The notes below the pieces were generated by a model. That model saw nothing but the letters and a program-made list of their open reading frames with translations, did not search any database and had not been told where the DNA came from. A stretch of DNA of 64,000 bases. Source: Musa acuminata AAA Group. Its lineage: Eukaryota > Streptophyta > Magnoliopsida > Zingiberales > Musaceae. The stretch spans positions 42,647,501 through 42,711,500 of the forward strand of contig NC_088335.1 in assembly GCF_036884655.1 (NCBI RefSeq). Direction: 5' to 3'. Positions 48,120 to 61,686 of the stretch are shown here, piece by piece. Position numbers and translations under genes: made by a program. Within the stretch, counting starts at the first letter, position 1. Each line of letters begins with the position of its first letter.

Positions 48120-50268
48120 GCAGAGATCAGAATCTCGTAGTGACTTCGAACATTCAAATTACGGATATGTCCTCTCGATCTTTCCAGTAACTCGAATATT
48201 CAATTCGAGTCAGTGGAGGGTATTGAAGTAATTTTATTTATCATGCCACAAATGCCCTTCAATTGTTTTATTCGCACGCTACTCGAAAGCCTGCTTCCAC
48301 CGCCTTTTGGCGGTTTTCGGAGGTACCGATGTTTGAAAAGACAAAAAACCCCTACACGTGCGAGTCATTTACGGTGTGCATTCTTCCTACTCACCAAGTA
48401 CGGTATCGGAACGATTAGGATATGATGGTACTTTAGTCATTTCACTTATTGTAACTGATGTCCACCGGCAGCTGCAGGTGAACACACCAAAAATGAAAGC
48501 CAAATGCAAGCTTGGATGACCCAAGCGGATGACAGGTTTCCTTGAAGCAGAAGTTGGATAAGGTTCTTTTTGGTGGTTACTTTATTACAAATAATTTAGT
48601 AAGAAAAATCTTAAATATCTTTGCACGAGTATTTCCTTCTCCAGCGGTCAGATTTAACGTGGTGGGACCGCAGCATACGAACTCAAGTTTCCTGTCGAAG
48701 GTGACATGGGATTTGCCCGGCCAAAACTCGCTAGATTGGCTGTCCAATTCAAGCCACCAGACTGGAAAGTCCGCCTCTCTGTTCGCTGGATAACATGGGT
48801 CCCTTCAGTCGATATCAATCTGTAGGCCATGTTGGTGGATTGATGTATCGCCCGCGCGGACGCGACCTTACAGATGATCACATGGGTGAATAAATATCTT
48901 GCCCCTGTCGTTCGAACCAGAGGTCATGCCGGCGCCGCGCGCAAGCAGGTCCAAATCAATCCATACGTATTATTATTATTATGTTATGATAAAAATTATA
49001 TATTAACTTATCACACTATTACTAATTCAAAATGGATTTGATATATATATATATATATATTTATTGGGGAAGTTTCGAGCTCCGGGTTGGCCGCAGGGTG
49101 ATCCTTACCTTCCCCTGCTACGTGGCACAAGATCTTCGAAGCATCTCAAGGTTGCGTAGCGCAGAAAGACCGACAGTTCTGATCAGATCATGATGAAGAT
49201 GCCTGAATCTGGTCCGTTCATAGGGAACTCCACGGGTTGCTCGCGCCGCCACGTTTCTCCCGAGGGAACCACGTCAAATCGGTTATATTTTGGTTTGGCG
49301 CCACGCTTCGGTTATATTTTGCGAGAGTTGGGCACGGAATCCTTGCGGATTAGACGAAGGAACCGGGAGGAGATCGATCCGACCGGATCGCGAGGTTTCG
49401 GGATGGCGGTGGCGGAGCGGCCGAGGCAGCGATTTAGGGTTTATTGTGGATTCTTTTTTCTTTTTAAAGGAATTGTAGAGCAGGTGGTGATCCGAGTTAG
49501 GGATCTGCCAATCTTCAGGGAATTGGTGGGAAAGGTGGAGATTTTGGAATTTCCCGAGGGATTCGATTGGTTCTGTTGGTCTGGTGGGTGTTGCGGTTTG
49601 GGTTCTTGCGGAGCCAACGTCGTTTGCAGGTGAAAAGGAGGGAGAGTAGGAAAGTTAACATCTTTGCTGCCTGTAGTGTAGGGATCCTGTGTGAATATCT
49701 GAATTCCTCTGTTTGATTGGCTTGAATAGTTGCTCCGACTGAGGTAATCGTTCTTTCCGCTTCTAAAACTTCTCCGATTATGTGGTCCCGATCACCGGAT
49801 TGTCTATTGTAATCAAACATTTTCGTTTCTTTGTTCTCCTCATTTTGGCTTCTGCCATGTTTAACTAGTTTTCTGTGTGATATTTTCTCTAATTTTACGT
49901 ACCAATGGTGATTCCTTGAAAGAGTGAGAGGTTCAGTTCCTCCTTGGCTTTTATGTTTGTATATGTTTCCTTGTAGTGATAAAATTGTAATTGTATAACG
50001 ATTTCCAACCTTTTCTTACGCCGATATCCTGTTTAATAGGGAAAGTTTGCTCTTTTAGATAACTCCCGTGTAGTTGAACTAGTCATTTCTGTGAAGTATG
50101 CAACTTCTTGATGTTTAACATTTAATTTTGTGTCTTTCCTTTACATTTTCTTTCTTTTAGTTGCATGATTTACGGCCTAAATTTCCTGCTTTGCTAAATT
50201 TAGTCAATTGCTGAATAATTTGATTGCAGTGCCAGTTTTTTGTCCATTCCATTTGTAATTTACGGGAA
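48120..50268. other. Divergent promoter region and MAPK-relic leader
   Basis: Separates the minus-strand BBD gene from the plus-strand MAPK relic. An AT microsatellite lies near 49040-49060. 49.2-49.63 kb is GC-richer and ends TTTGCAG|GTGAAA, a plausible donor. An acceptor TGATTGCAG lies at 50228, so the relic may retain a leader exon and intron. The long reading frame at 49190-49633 has no recognisable domain. Confidence 0.4.
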
Positions 50269-53200
50269 ATGGCTATGCTGGTTGATCCCCCAAATGGCAT
50301 AGGAAACGTAGGGAAGTACTACTATTCTATGCGGCAAACCTTGTTTGAGGTTGACACAAAATATGTGCCCATCAAGTCCATTGGTAGAGGAGCATATGGA
50401 ATTGTGTGCTCATCAATCAACCGGGAGACAAATGAAAAAGTTGCAATCAAGAAAATTCACAATGTGTTCGTTAACTGTGTGGATGCAGTGAGAACGTCGC
50501 GTGAATTGAAGCTTCTTCGGCAACTTCAACATGAAAATGCTATTTCTTTGAAATTATGATGCCAGCTCACCGGAGAACATTCAGGGATGTGTACCTTGTT
50601 TATGAACTTGTGGATACTGATCTTCATTAGATTATCAGATCATCACAGGCACTTTCCAGTGACCACTATCAGTACTTTCTCTTTCAGGTACATGTACTTG
50701 AAATAACTTTCAAGAATATATAATTAAGAATTGTAACTAATATGCAGAAAGTTTGATATTTAAAGTAATGTCTCTAAAGAGAAAGGTTTCTTCATATTTA
50801 TGTAATCTACTTGTGCATTTTATTTCATTCTGAAGTCATCCTTCATGATGTTCCAGCAATCCGACATGTGATCATGCTCTGGTCATTTCAATAGAAGTTC
50901 TCGCCATTACTTCATTGTATCCACATATATTTCTTTTCAGTTGGTTATAGTTGTCCCAATATTTCCATCATTGCAAATGTTGTTGAGTTTGCCCCTTAGA
51001 ATGTTGAATGTTGAATGTTGAAGTACGGTATATGTTTCTCAAGATTCCAAGTTGTATCATAATTACTTTACTTTAACATCTGATATCCTTGTTAGGTTCA
51101 CAAAAGTCTTCGAAAGTCCAGTTAATAACTAGGATTTAACGCAGGTGAAGTGGAATTCAGAAAGGGCAATGACCTATACTACTTTCACAGCCCAGGATAT
51201 GTATCTTTGCCAGATGCGCAATAGTTTTTGGTGTGGTCCATATTGAACTAGCGTTCTCGCTCTGGCATGATTGATGCTTAGGCACTATATTTGTCATGAC
51301 TGATCCTGAGAACCATGTGGCCTAGTCCTCAAATAGACTCCTCAAAGAAGCTTTATGGAGGTGGGTTATTAGATGCTTTCTTATGCCATAGTCCATACTT
51401 GACGTGAGACTAATCAGTTTGGAATAATGCAGTAGAATTTAGTTTGTTCCACCTGTTAGAAATTTGACTATATTAGGATTAGCTGAGGTTGTCATTAATT
51501 TGGTAAAAGGATGAACTTAGCTGATGCAGCACATGGAACTGCTTCTGATCGGTGGTTAGATATTGGCTGATTGAGATGTATAGTTACTTCCTTTTTGGGA
51601 TGGATGGGACAATTTGGTGTCATCTTTTTAGAAAGAGAATGAGCAACTTGTCATCGATGAACTTTCCTGCGATAATTAACTTGACTATTATTGTTTAATT
51701 AGTTTCTTGTTTTATGAATTTGTATGGCTTCTTGCCTTTCTTTCTTTTACTTTGTTTTCCAGCAGAAACTTCAGTCATTGATTTGAATGACCAACTTTGC
51801 CGATAGATGATTTCACTATATTTTTTTTCTGAATGAATGCCTTGGTCCAGATTACATTTTTAAAAGGTAAGTTTGGAAAGTAAAGGATATGTTCATTAAA
51901 ATCTTGTTTATACATACATATTACATAAAACCTGTAAACACTAACAAATGTGTACTTGGGGTTGGATTCTGTTATTGAAGACTAGCCAAATTATGGTCAA
52001 ATGGGCTAGGACAAACTAAGGTAAAGATCATGGTAACATAGGGAAAGGATGTATACATTTCTACTGTTCTGTTTTTTTCCTCTCCCACAAACTGTAGTTC
52101 CCATGGACTAAGTTTATTCCTTTTTCTCTGAGTTTTAGTGACTTAGAGGGTCTTTAAGTGGTCTGCAGAGTGGTCCCAATCATCCTCCTTAACTCTCTGA
52201 CTCTAATTTTCTTCTTTTTCTCTTGACAACTTTAAATTATGATGTTGTTGGTTGACATTGCTCTCGCTGTCTCTGTCCTCCCCCCCTTCTCAGTTGATTT
52301 TCTACTGTAAATCTGAGACAATAGCTTTATTTAAATAACAGAAATCCTATATTGTCTATAGATTGATCAGAATTTAGCAGTCCACAGTTCAATTATGCCT
52401 ATATTTTCAAATTTTTAAAGGAATAAAGTTTTGATGTTACTATTTTCATATATAATAATATTCACACTTTCAAGCTCATAATTTGTGATTTTAGGTTCAT
52501 TGCAGTAAAATTTTATATGGCCATTGGATGCCATCTTTTGGGCACAGAACAGATGAAAACTGAATTTGGTCTGATGAAGTTATCATAGATCAAAGGTATT
52601 TAGTTTAATTTAGGCTTTTCATTGAGTTTTTATTGCCTAATATGTATGTGGGAGAAAATTTTTCTGTGTACCTTCTCTTTCTTTTTTTAACAATTTAGTT
52701 TATTAACATATTGCTGCTTGATAGTTCAACTTTTAATTTGATTTGTTACTAAACCTCAAATGATTTTATTTATTTGATTTTTTTCCTCTAAATTAACAGG
52801 GTTAAATCTGATATACACGAATGATATTCATATTGAATTGGCCTCATATTTTATTGGTTGGATAAATATAATCACAGATTAGCTAGTAAAACTGGGTACA
52901 TATGAAACATCAGAGGAAATTCTTCACTTAACAGTTATAAAATGATTGAAGTGTTTGATAATCAATAGATAATGAAACTATATTTTTTTAAATATTTCTT
53001 TAAAAATAAATATTTTTATTTAAATTAATTAATAAAATAAATCAAATAAATAAATGAATGTATGTATGTAATCTTAAAAAAAACTTTGTATGAGCCAGAA
53101 ATATAAGAAAATTATAATCATATAAATAAATATAAAATATTTTTAAAAATAAATAAATAACATTTCATTTTATAGTTCCTTGACACATGCTTGTGAACTC

Positions 53201-54300
53201 TGTCCTTTCTCTTGCATACTTTGGTCAACAACTAATCTCATTAAAGGCTTCAAATGTTTCCTCCATTGAAATAAAACAATGTTTCCTTCATTGTCTGGAG
53301 CATAATATTATAGAGTGGATTGAGTTTCAGATCCTGTATTCTTTTGATAGGTCTATCCTTTTTCATTATCTTATTGTCGTTGTACATTGTATAGATTCAG
53401 ATCCTGTAAAATTATCTTTTTCTAGACAATATGGTCTTAGGGGTCTGATGACACACTGGTTATATTATTTTTCCCGGAGGCGGCAATAATCTGTACTTCT
53501 GTTTTGTACTAATTTCTCTGCAGATATTTGCGTTGAGGATTGATATGGTTAGAGTATGTGTAGATTTGGGTAAGTCTTTACCTTCTAGAATACTTTCAAG
53601 TACTTTATTATTAATCTGTTTCATCTGATGACAGTTGCTACATGGACTGAAGAACATTCACTCGGCAAACATACACTACGGAGATCTAAAACCCGAAAAT
53701 CTTCTTGTTAATTCCAATTGCGAACTCAAGATTTGCAATTTTGGTCTGACTTGTACAAGTAGTGGGAAAGTCCAATTTATGACCGAGTACGTTGTTACTT
53801 GTTGGTATCGTTCTTCTGAGTTACTTCTCTGCTGTGATAGTTATGATACCTCCATAGATGTTTAGTCAGTAGGATGCATCTTTGCTTAGCTGCTTGGACG
53901 AAAACCATCTTCCTAGACACAGAATGCCTTATCCAGCTTAAACTCATTTCCAATGTGCTTGGCTCCATGAGTGATGCTGATATTGGCTTCATCAATAACC
54001 CAAAGTCTTGCAGATATATCAAATCCCTCCAGTACATGCCTGGTGTTCCTCTTGCCAATCTCTACTGTGACACCAATCCTTTGGCCACTGATTTACTGCA
54101 GAAGATGTTTGTTTTTTATCCATCCAAGAAGATTAGTGTCACTGAGGCACTGCAGCACCCTTATATGTCAACTCTACAACCTCAGTGCCAACCATCCAGC
54201 TGAGGTTCCGATCGATCTTGACATCGACGAAAATCTTGGTGAAGATACTAATAGGGAGATGATCTGGAAGGAGATACTTTACTATCATCCAGAAGCAAAC
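50269..54300 (+). pseudogene. Group C MAP kinase pseudogene (MPK1/2/7/14-like)
   Basis: Exon 1 (50269-50687) starts with [10 protein letters not shown] and keeps the Gly-rich loop [18 protein letters not shown] and [14 protein letters not shown] frameshift follows LKL, and a TAG sits where the family has Gln in DLHQII. It ends QYFLFQ|GTACAT. Exon 2 (from 53635 after GATGACAG) covers the rest: two exons, as in intact group C genes. The catalytic HRD has become YGD ([11 protein letters not shown]) and DFG has become NFG, while the TEY activation loop survives ([11 protein letters not shown]). Stops replace Trp and Glu in DV*SVGCIFA*LLGRK, a frameshift precedes [12 protein letters not shown], and another precedes the C-terminal PIDLDIDENLGED...YYHPEA. 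At least three stops and three shifts: no kinase can be made. Intact relatives act in MAPK cascades downstream of MKK3. Confidence 0.92.
50688..53634 (+). other. Intron of the MAPK pseudogene
   Basis: 2.9 kb of AT-rich DNA between donor GTACAT and acceptor GATGACAG. No other gene or clear transposon seen; 52.9-53.17 kb is simple AT-rich sequence with AAATA words. Confidence 0.65.
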
Positions 54301-54309
54301 GTGTATGAC

Positions 54310-57300
54310 CCTTTGCTTGTTCTTATATCAGCTTCGACTCTTGCTTGTAAGTACAAAAACCTATTGTTTTCTTGTGGTCATTCTCTTGTTAGCAGTTAGC
54401 AATCTGTTGCCTGTAAATATTGGTGTAATGTATGTCCTAAACGTATATGGTCTGTTGGTTCTCATGCAAAAATCAATGCTTTTAGGACTTGAAAATGTAA
54501 AGATCACAAAATCTGAAATCTAGTGATGCATAGTGCATTTGGTTCCTTCATGCATGGCTGCCATTTTCCTGTGCGCATATGTTGTGTCTTCTCATGAACA
54601 AAGTCCACGACCAGGTTGTGTTATGGGTTCCAACTGTCAAACTGTTCCAAGACTTGAGTAAGACACATTACATCGACTTTAGGTAAGTCTTTTGTCAAAC
54701 TGCTTTTCATGGCTTTGTGGTTTTGGTCGGTTGTCGTGTTATGAGTAGTCATGCATATTTGTCACCATGTGGTTCAAAAGTTCTAATCAGGCATAGCGTG
54801 TATCAGGGAAACCATGCTTGTTTTGCTTTTGCTTGATGATTTCTACTGGGTAAGAGGTTGATGACATTTAGGTGGTGAGGTTTATCGAGGGACATGTGAC
54901 AGAACAATGACATGATGAGTGGCTGCCACCGTCCAACATGAGCTGAAATAGGATCTTGGTATAAGGTCATGATCCAACTCACATCAAACCAAATTGTATG
55001 TTTAAAGGATTCACTAGGCCTTGTAAGTGAGAGAATGTTTTGACAGTCTACAAAATGAATCCTTGAAGCATTTTGGAAGAGGCGTTTCTAATGATCGATC
55101 TTCCAAACCATTGTACGCAACAATGTTTCACATGTTCTTAAACCCTTCCTCACCAAGCTTTTTCTTCTTGTCTTTTCCCTTTGGAAAAGTGTATGGAGTA
55201 CACTGACTGCAATGAATATGATCATGCTGAACAGTCTGTCTTCTGATGGGTTGATTCATGTTGGGTTGGGTAAAGGATAAAGGTGTGATTCTTGTTGCGC
55301 CATGGCTTTTCCACTGTGGGGCACATAATGATCACTGTGGTGCAGTGAAAGATGAAGTGGAGGTGGTAGTGGTGATAAAGGGTGAACTATAAAGAGGATG
55401 TTGTGCAATGTTTGGAGAATGAAGACAAGTGTTGCCAATGGATGTTTGGCAAGGGAGGACAACTGAAGGCCCTTCTTTGCTGTGTGGCATCAGAACCTTC
55501 ATGAGAAAACGAGAAAAAGGTAGCTTAAATGTTCAGTGGGGGTTGCATCTGCTTTCCAGAAAGGAAGATGTGAGATGAGGACAAAAACCTCATCTTTTGC
55601 TTTTGATAAACAAGAGAAAGAGCCAGAGTTTTCTAGGTTACAACCATTACAAATCCATTGAACTTTATTCCTCCAATTAGGTCAGCTAGAAATTGTCCAA
55701 ACCATCATATACTGTCACTGTTCTCACCGCAATAAAAACCAGTGGCTATTCAATAGAGTGGACTTGGTAGCACAGTGCATGCAAGTTGCAAATGGCTAGA
55801 TGTTACAGATATGACACCAACATCTGACCACTCAATGTTTCCATTATGTCACTGTTTTACTGACTGTTTCTCTGAGAAACTTGCAAGAATAAGATGTTTC
55901 TTTTATGCTTATGGAACTTTGAATTGTTAGGATATAGTGATTTATCTATGGGTTTGATTCTTGGTTTTGTCCTAATATGGATTGATCTAGAAATTAAAAT
56001 ACATTTTACAGTGTTTGAAATTTCTCATTTTTTATCCTTCCCTTGATTGTGACAAATGGATGAGAACATTAGCAAGTTTGAGAGCCATCTTCTCTTTATG
56101 AGCCTGGCAATGAAGGCCAGAGACAGTAACTAGGGTTTGGGCTACCTATGGTGTCTATTTTTTTTTGGGTCATTGTCAATGTAATCGCAGATGGTTTTTT
56201 ACTCATATGTGAACTATCAATGATGGAAGTTTTGTTCTACTGAAACTTATCCTCATTTCTTTTTCTCCTCATTCATCTCATGATGGCTTTTCCCCCATAC
56301 CATACCAACTATCAATGGAAGAAGTTTTGTGCTATTGATATGAACTATCCCCATCTTTTCCCCTTCATTAATCTCATTATGACAAAATAGGGAAAAAAGA
56401 TTTCATTCCATGAATCATTTCTGGTCTTTCAGTTTTCTTGCAACTTACAAGTTCTGTGATATAATCCTGTCAAATGTTTGAACCCAAATGAAGCTGATGT
56501 TGCTAAATAGAAGCCCTCACTCCTGCAGAGACTTGAAAAAAGGATAAATATTCTTATGTCTCTCACAGACTACTAAATATATATATGCACCATTCCCCTC
56601 GAATGGATGTCCCACATAAAACAGACTCTTTCTGCATTATTTTTTCTTAGTTGTCTTCATGCATTCCTTGTGATCACAATATAGCATTATTGATTTCACC
56701 CAAGGGGCCCAACAATTAGTGCTAGAGAAAGCATAAAAAAATCAGCACGTTTTGTAATTCATCAGAGGATTGACACATTATATGATATGAAGGAGCTGAC
56801 AATGCTAAGAAAGTTACTTCAAGAACATGGAACTTGTGGATACTAGTGTTGATCAAATTCCCTCTGCAAGTAGTGTTGTTGGGTCTGTCAGTGTCTAGAA
56901 TTCATACAGCTTTCCAACTATCTTCATTGCATTCTTGTTTTGATCCTCTGATCTGTTAAATACAAACCCAATTTCCCTTATTATTTCCACCATGTTCCAG
57001 CTCGAGAATGGTTTGTAAGGTTTACATATACCTTAAGAATCAAAAGTCAATGTTCAAAGGAAGTGTAGAACAGTGGCTTATCCAAAACATAGGCACATGC
57101 ATGCATTTGTACGTAAGAATCTAACTGCTACAGGAATACGTACAAAGCTGTGAATCTTAGAGACAGGTGGTGTGGAAGATTCATCACCAAATAAAACACG
57201 CAGTCAAGTAAGTGCTTGGCAATCTTCCATGTTTCTTTGACACTGGTTTTTATTAGGGTTCCTGGAGAGAGTTCACAGGTCAATCATGGGAAGGAGGCGT

Positions 57301-60300
57301 TTGACCTTTATCAAGTGATGGCTTGCATTTACCAAAATCTATTGTGAGCCTCTAAGATTTACATTACATCTTGCGTATGGGAAAGGCAATTCAATTGAAC
57401 TCGAAGGAACAGTATTTTTATGTTCTTTTAGATGAAAGGAAGACTTCGAATTTATCAAGGGCTGATAGATTAACATGCAAATCTCAAACACTGCAAGAAA
57501 ACAAAAGCCACAAAAAGTTCGTAGTTCTTGAGATAGATCATAAGACATCATTATCATCAACCGAAAACTTTAGAGCAATTGTGTATAAGAGATAAAACGA
57601 CTGGTCCCCGTTCATTAGCTTTTGCTCTTTTCCAAGATGGCGAGCCAGCATCAGCAGCCTTGCTTTTCTCCGTCGAAGACCGTTCGTGAAGATGTTTCCT
57701 TGAATAAGATGAACTCCACCTTGACAACTGAGCTTAGATTCCATTGGATCTCCAGGCACCTTGTCCTTTTGCTGAGAACATTAATCACATGACAACTTGG
57801 GACAAAAATTCATCCTACCCAACTTTTAATTTTTAGTAAATGGGTCTGATACATCATTATCATATCAATATTTTATATTTTAAAATAAATAAGATTTTGA
57901 ACCTTCAATCATTGATAAATTAGTCTAATATATCATCGTCAGATCAAAATTTTAAGTATATAAAAAAATTAATGAATTTTTTAGAAAGGAAAGTGTTGTT
58001 TAGCTAAATGGAATCGAACTCGCAAACTTTTTTTTTTTGGAGTGATGGTCTCCTAATTTTGATCCGCATATGTGAGACACACATTAGGTTTTTGGAGTGA
58101 TTCAATCCAGCTAAACAACAGCTTGTTCTCTTGGAAAAATCAGGATTTGATCTATTGTAAGGATTCAATCAAGGAGTTTTCTTCCCCTCAAAAAAAGGGA
58201 AAAAAAGATATTTAACTTACAGCTTTTCTTATGAGGAGTTCTTTTAGCCAACACTCATTACCATATAATTGGAAAATGATCACAATTTATGCAAGGGTAT
58301 ATGGACTGAATTATGTAATTGGCTCATAGCATCAGATGGAAAACTATATATTTTCTCAAGGAAAATTACAGGTGGATTACTAATCTTGATGTTGCATGAA
58401 TTGCATCATAATATTGTTGTGTAGGATATAAAAGGCTGGAATATCTATGTTGGTTGTGATATTGATGGAGAACACTCTTTTCTAGAGTCTTGTATTAGAA
58501 GGGTGACAAAGCTGGTGTAGATCAATCACATCAAGGTTGAAGTGTCCAAGTTACTGATTGAGTAGAGGATCAAGAAACATCTCTTTATTGTGCCCACTTT
58601 CTAAGTAATGGTGTAGAAATTGCAGTCCTATCTGAATGGCTTAGCAAGGAAGCCATCCTGTCAAGAAATCCACACTGAATTTGATGACTATGTTGAATTT
58701 ACTACATACAATGGGATTCACATCCTAATGTGAATGTTTGCTTTAATACTATCAGCAATAAGTTTATATTCTCTAAGAACTTGAGACCTTAAACTTATTT
58801 GACTAATTAAGCTCAAGGTCCCATTTATCCTAATATGGTTATTATTTTTAGGTCAATTAAGAACTTAACATGTGTTAAATCTAAATATGATAATACTTAA
58901 TATTATGTAATATCATAAAATGAACTAAGAAGTGTTTCTTGATATATTTTCATTTCAAACTAATTATACTGAAATTGACTATTCAAATATCTTATGGGCC
59001 TGTAACAAATCAAAGTTAACTTAATTTTCAGAAGGATATTTTCAAATGCATCATTCATATCGATTTTTTTTAGGAACGACCTGAAATAAGATATGGGATA
59101 TAAATTTTTTTATCCTTTAATCATATTTTCTTTCAATCCAATCCATTGAAACTCTCATCAATCTTGTCATATCGATTGATGATCAATAATATACATCCAA
59201 ACATCCGCATTTGCAGGTGCTATTTGTAGCATTTGTCTTATCACTGGCATGTATTTTCTCATGGAAATAGTTGAAACCAGATTGCTACAAAGAGAGATAA
59301 ATTAGCCATTTTGATGAATTTTCAGTTCTTGTTATCTTTGGCACATCTTTTGGACACAATGCAAACCAGGCATCTTTTTTATTGGTCTTCTGAACCCCAC
59401 AGACTCCCTCCATTGGCTCAACTTCAGCAATCAAGAGTTTTAGTCTTGTAAGCAAGCCTAAGATTAATGCTTATAATGCTTCAAAGTATGAAATGTCTCC
59501 TAAGTAGCAAAGGTATAAAGTTGTCAAAAGAACAAGTACTTTCATATTGGCTAAATTCCATAAGGTTCAGCTATCACTCCAACCACTATGCAGTGGTCAC
59601 AGAGAATATTTAATCCTATGATCTGAAATGGAACACAACCTAATTCCAATTGAAGTGATTTCATCTGTTTTCCATGTTGCAGAACTGAGCTCCTCTTAAA
59701 ATTCTGCAATGTATGAGAGGAAGGGTCTTAATGGAGATTAATTACCAAATAGATGGAAAGATGAGTCCTTGTTTCAGTCAAAAAGCCTATAGTATTTTTT
59801 TCTGTATATAATTATGTGATGGGTAAAAAAACTTAAGACAGATTTGACTCATTAATGTTTTATTAAGGACAGCTAATCTTCTGTTTCCAGAGCTGATAAT
59901 TGGTTGTCTCTGTCAATTTTGATTTCCAATGTAATGTCCAAATCAATCTTGTTTTCTCATTGTAATGCCCAAAAAGAGAAAAATAATCTTTGTTTTAATA
60001 GTTTTCAGATCTTGACAGGAGTTTTGCACACTGAATTTGCATTTTCTTTTATTTATTTTAGACTTGAGATTGATTGGAAAACAGTAACACTGAACCAAAT
60101 CAATCTTGAATCCAAGAAATGTTTGTTAGTCATTTGACATCACTGAAGAAGCAGATAGGTAGATTTAGACAAAGTTCACTCTGAAGTCTCTTTTGACTCT
60201 GTGAAATCAAATCCCTGTCTTGTTTTCCACACCATCATTTTCTCCTGGAAGTTACAGGATGAAGAACAAGAGAACTAAATAATGACCACACATCATATAT

Positions 60301-60764
60301 GGACCAAAAAGTGCCACAGGCACATGATCTTAATTACTGCATCTTTGCTGTAGCTGCTCCTTGAAGTTGATAGATGTATACCATGGTTTCTTTTCTTGGA
60401 AGATTAATCTATCATTCTCATATTATCCTGCTACCGAGGTCTATGTTGTGGAGTTCATTGCCACTTCTTGAAGCCAAATATTACAGTATCGAAGATCTCT
60501 TTGCCTCAGAATCACAGTAATCTCCAAAAGGTAGTGTCCAAACTTTGTTAAAGCTGTTCACTAGTTGCCAAATCAGGCTTCTGAAACCTATTAAAAGATG
60601 CGTTCATATGGAGTAACAGCACACCTTGGCGGATCTTTGAACTTTTTCTTGGTAAATTTCTGGAAGAATGGAAAAGGGAGGATGAGAGGATGAGTCCCAT
60701 TTGACTAGTGCAGCTCACCTTGGCAGCTGCAAATGCAATTCGACAATCGTTTGAAATCCGACAT
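54310..60764. other. Large intergenic spacer
   Basis: 6.4 kb with only short reading frames and no domain I recognise. An imperfect inverted repeat is listed separately. The last few hundred bases are the upstream region of the bZIP gene. Confidence 0.45.
57995..58119. repeat. Short imperfect inverted repeat
   Basis: Arms of 21 bases at 57995-58015 (GTTGTTTAGCTAAATGGAATC) written to 20 as GTTGTTTAGCTAAATGGAAT, and at 58099-58119, pairing with 3 mismatches around an 83-base centre. The centre contains a direct repeat of TTTTTTGGAGTGAT. It could be a small foldback element; no target duplication found. Confidence 0.4.
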
Positions 60765-60816
60765 CTCTCTCTCTCTCTCTCACACACACAAACACACACA
60801 CACACACACACACACA
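60765..60816. repeat. Compound (CT)8(CA)n microsatellite in the bZIP promoter
   Basis: CT run 60765-60780 followed by CA 60781-60816 with one interruption, about 35 bases upstream of the TATA box. Confidence 0.92.
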
Positions 60817-60850
60817 AATGAATCTTCTTGGTGCTCTCTTCGCTTTGCTC

Positions 60851-60857
60851 TATAAAT
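60851..60857 (+). promoter_or_regulatory. TATA box of the bZIP gene
   Basis: TATAAAT in CTCTATAAATTGCACCCC. Transcription would start near 60880, giving a leader of about 800 nt, long as in S1 bZIP genes with a sucrose-control uORF. Confidence 0.65.
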
Positions 60858-61337
60858 TGCACCCCTCCCGTGAATGCCAATTCCCTTTCCCCCTCTCCTC
60901 TTCTTGCTTGCTTAGCTTTCCGCAGATTCTGCTGCTTTGTTCTTCTCTACTCTGCTTTCTCCCTGCTTTCCCCTGCCTTCAGTGGCCCGTTTTTGAGTTT
61001 TGGGTTCTCGATCTAGAAATCGAAACCCGGCAGCTGAAGACTGTGTTCTTGCTGCTGTCACTCGTGTCCTTGTGGAAAAGGTCCCTCCTTTGCCTCCACT
61101 TTGGTTGACCTCCCTTTTCTTGGGATCCTCTCTTCTGGTACCTGCGGGAGAAACTCTGCCAAAATTTCCTCTAAAGATTCTGCTCTTGGGGTCCAAAACC
61201 TCGCCAAAATCTGGCCTTTACTTCATCTTTGGTATAAAAATTCGATCTTGCTACTGAAATCTCGCCGGGGTATTCTTCTGTTCTTCCGGTTCCAAGATCT
61301 GATCTTTTCGTTCTAAAACCTCCCCTGTTTTCTTCAC

Positions 61338-61391
61338 ATGCAGTGTCTGTTCCTCTTGATGTTTCTAATTGATGTCGCCTATCCTAAGTGA
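61338..61391 (+). CDS. Short uORF overlapping the SC-uORF
   Basis: 17 codons plus stop (MQCLFLLMFLIDVAYPK). It begins 34 bases before the SC-uORF and ends 20 bases inside it, in another frame. Ribosomes that translate it would pass the SC-uORF start, so it could lower sucrose repression. Overlapping upstream uORFs are known in this gene group; the effect here is inference. Confidence 0.55.
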   Translation: MQCLFLLMFLIDVAYPK

Positions 61392-61497
61392 GATCCTTCT
61401 CTGTGGGTTTATGATAAATTCCAGTCTCAGGCGGAGGACCCATCTCGTTCAATCCTTCTCCGTCGTCTTCCTTCACTGGTTTTATGTGTTTTCATGA
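61372..61497 (+). CDS. Sucrose-control peptide uORF (SC-uORF)
   Basis: 41 codons plus stop. It starts MSPILSEILLCGFMINSSL and ends SVVFLHWFYVFS, with the Arg-rich RRRTHLVQSF between. This is the conserved-peptide uORF of group S1 bZIP leaders (Arabidopsis bZIP11 and relatives). At high sucrose the nascent peptide stalls the ribosome near the stop and reduces translation of the downstream bZIP. The C-terminal block, most important for stalling in known cases, is intact. No further ATG lies between its stop and the bZIP start at 61687. Confidence 0.95.
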   Translation: MSPILSEILLCGFMINSSLRRRTHLVQSFSVVFLHWFYVFS

Positions 61498-61686
61498 GCT
61501 TGTTCTGAGATCTGAGCACTTGGACTCTGTCCATCTTTTCACATATACAGTCTCCTACTTTTCTTATTAGTGTCAATTCTGCTATATACTTTTACTATTT
61601 ATCTATATCTCCACCCAAAATCTGGCATTAAAATCTAAAAGACTGCTAAAAAAGATTTAATCTTTCACCGTAAAAAGAAAGTTTCC

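Noticed and set aside
49190..49633. 147-codon plus-strand frame upstream of the MAPK relic
   Set aside because: No domain; it lies in the probable leader exon and its end overlaps a likely splice donor.
50224..50559. Functional truncated MAPK
   Set aside because: The frame ends at a frameshift inside the kinase N-lobe, and the rest of the gene is present but broken.
60818..61316. Several reading frames in the bZIP leader other than the two uORFs
   Set aside because: They lie in pyrimidine-rich leader, some start upstream of the likely transcription start, and none resembles a known peptide.
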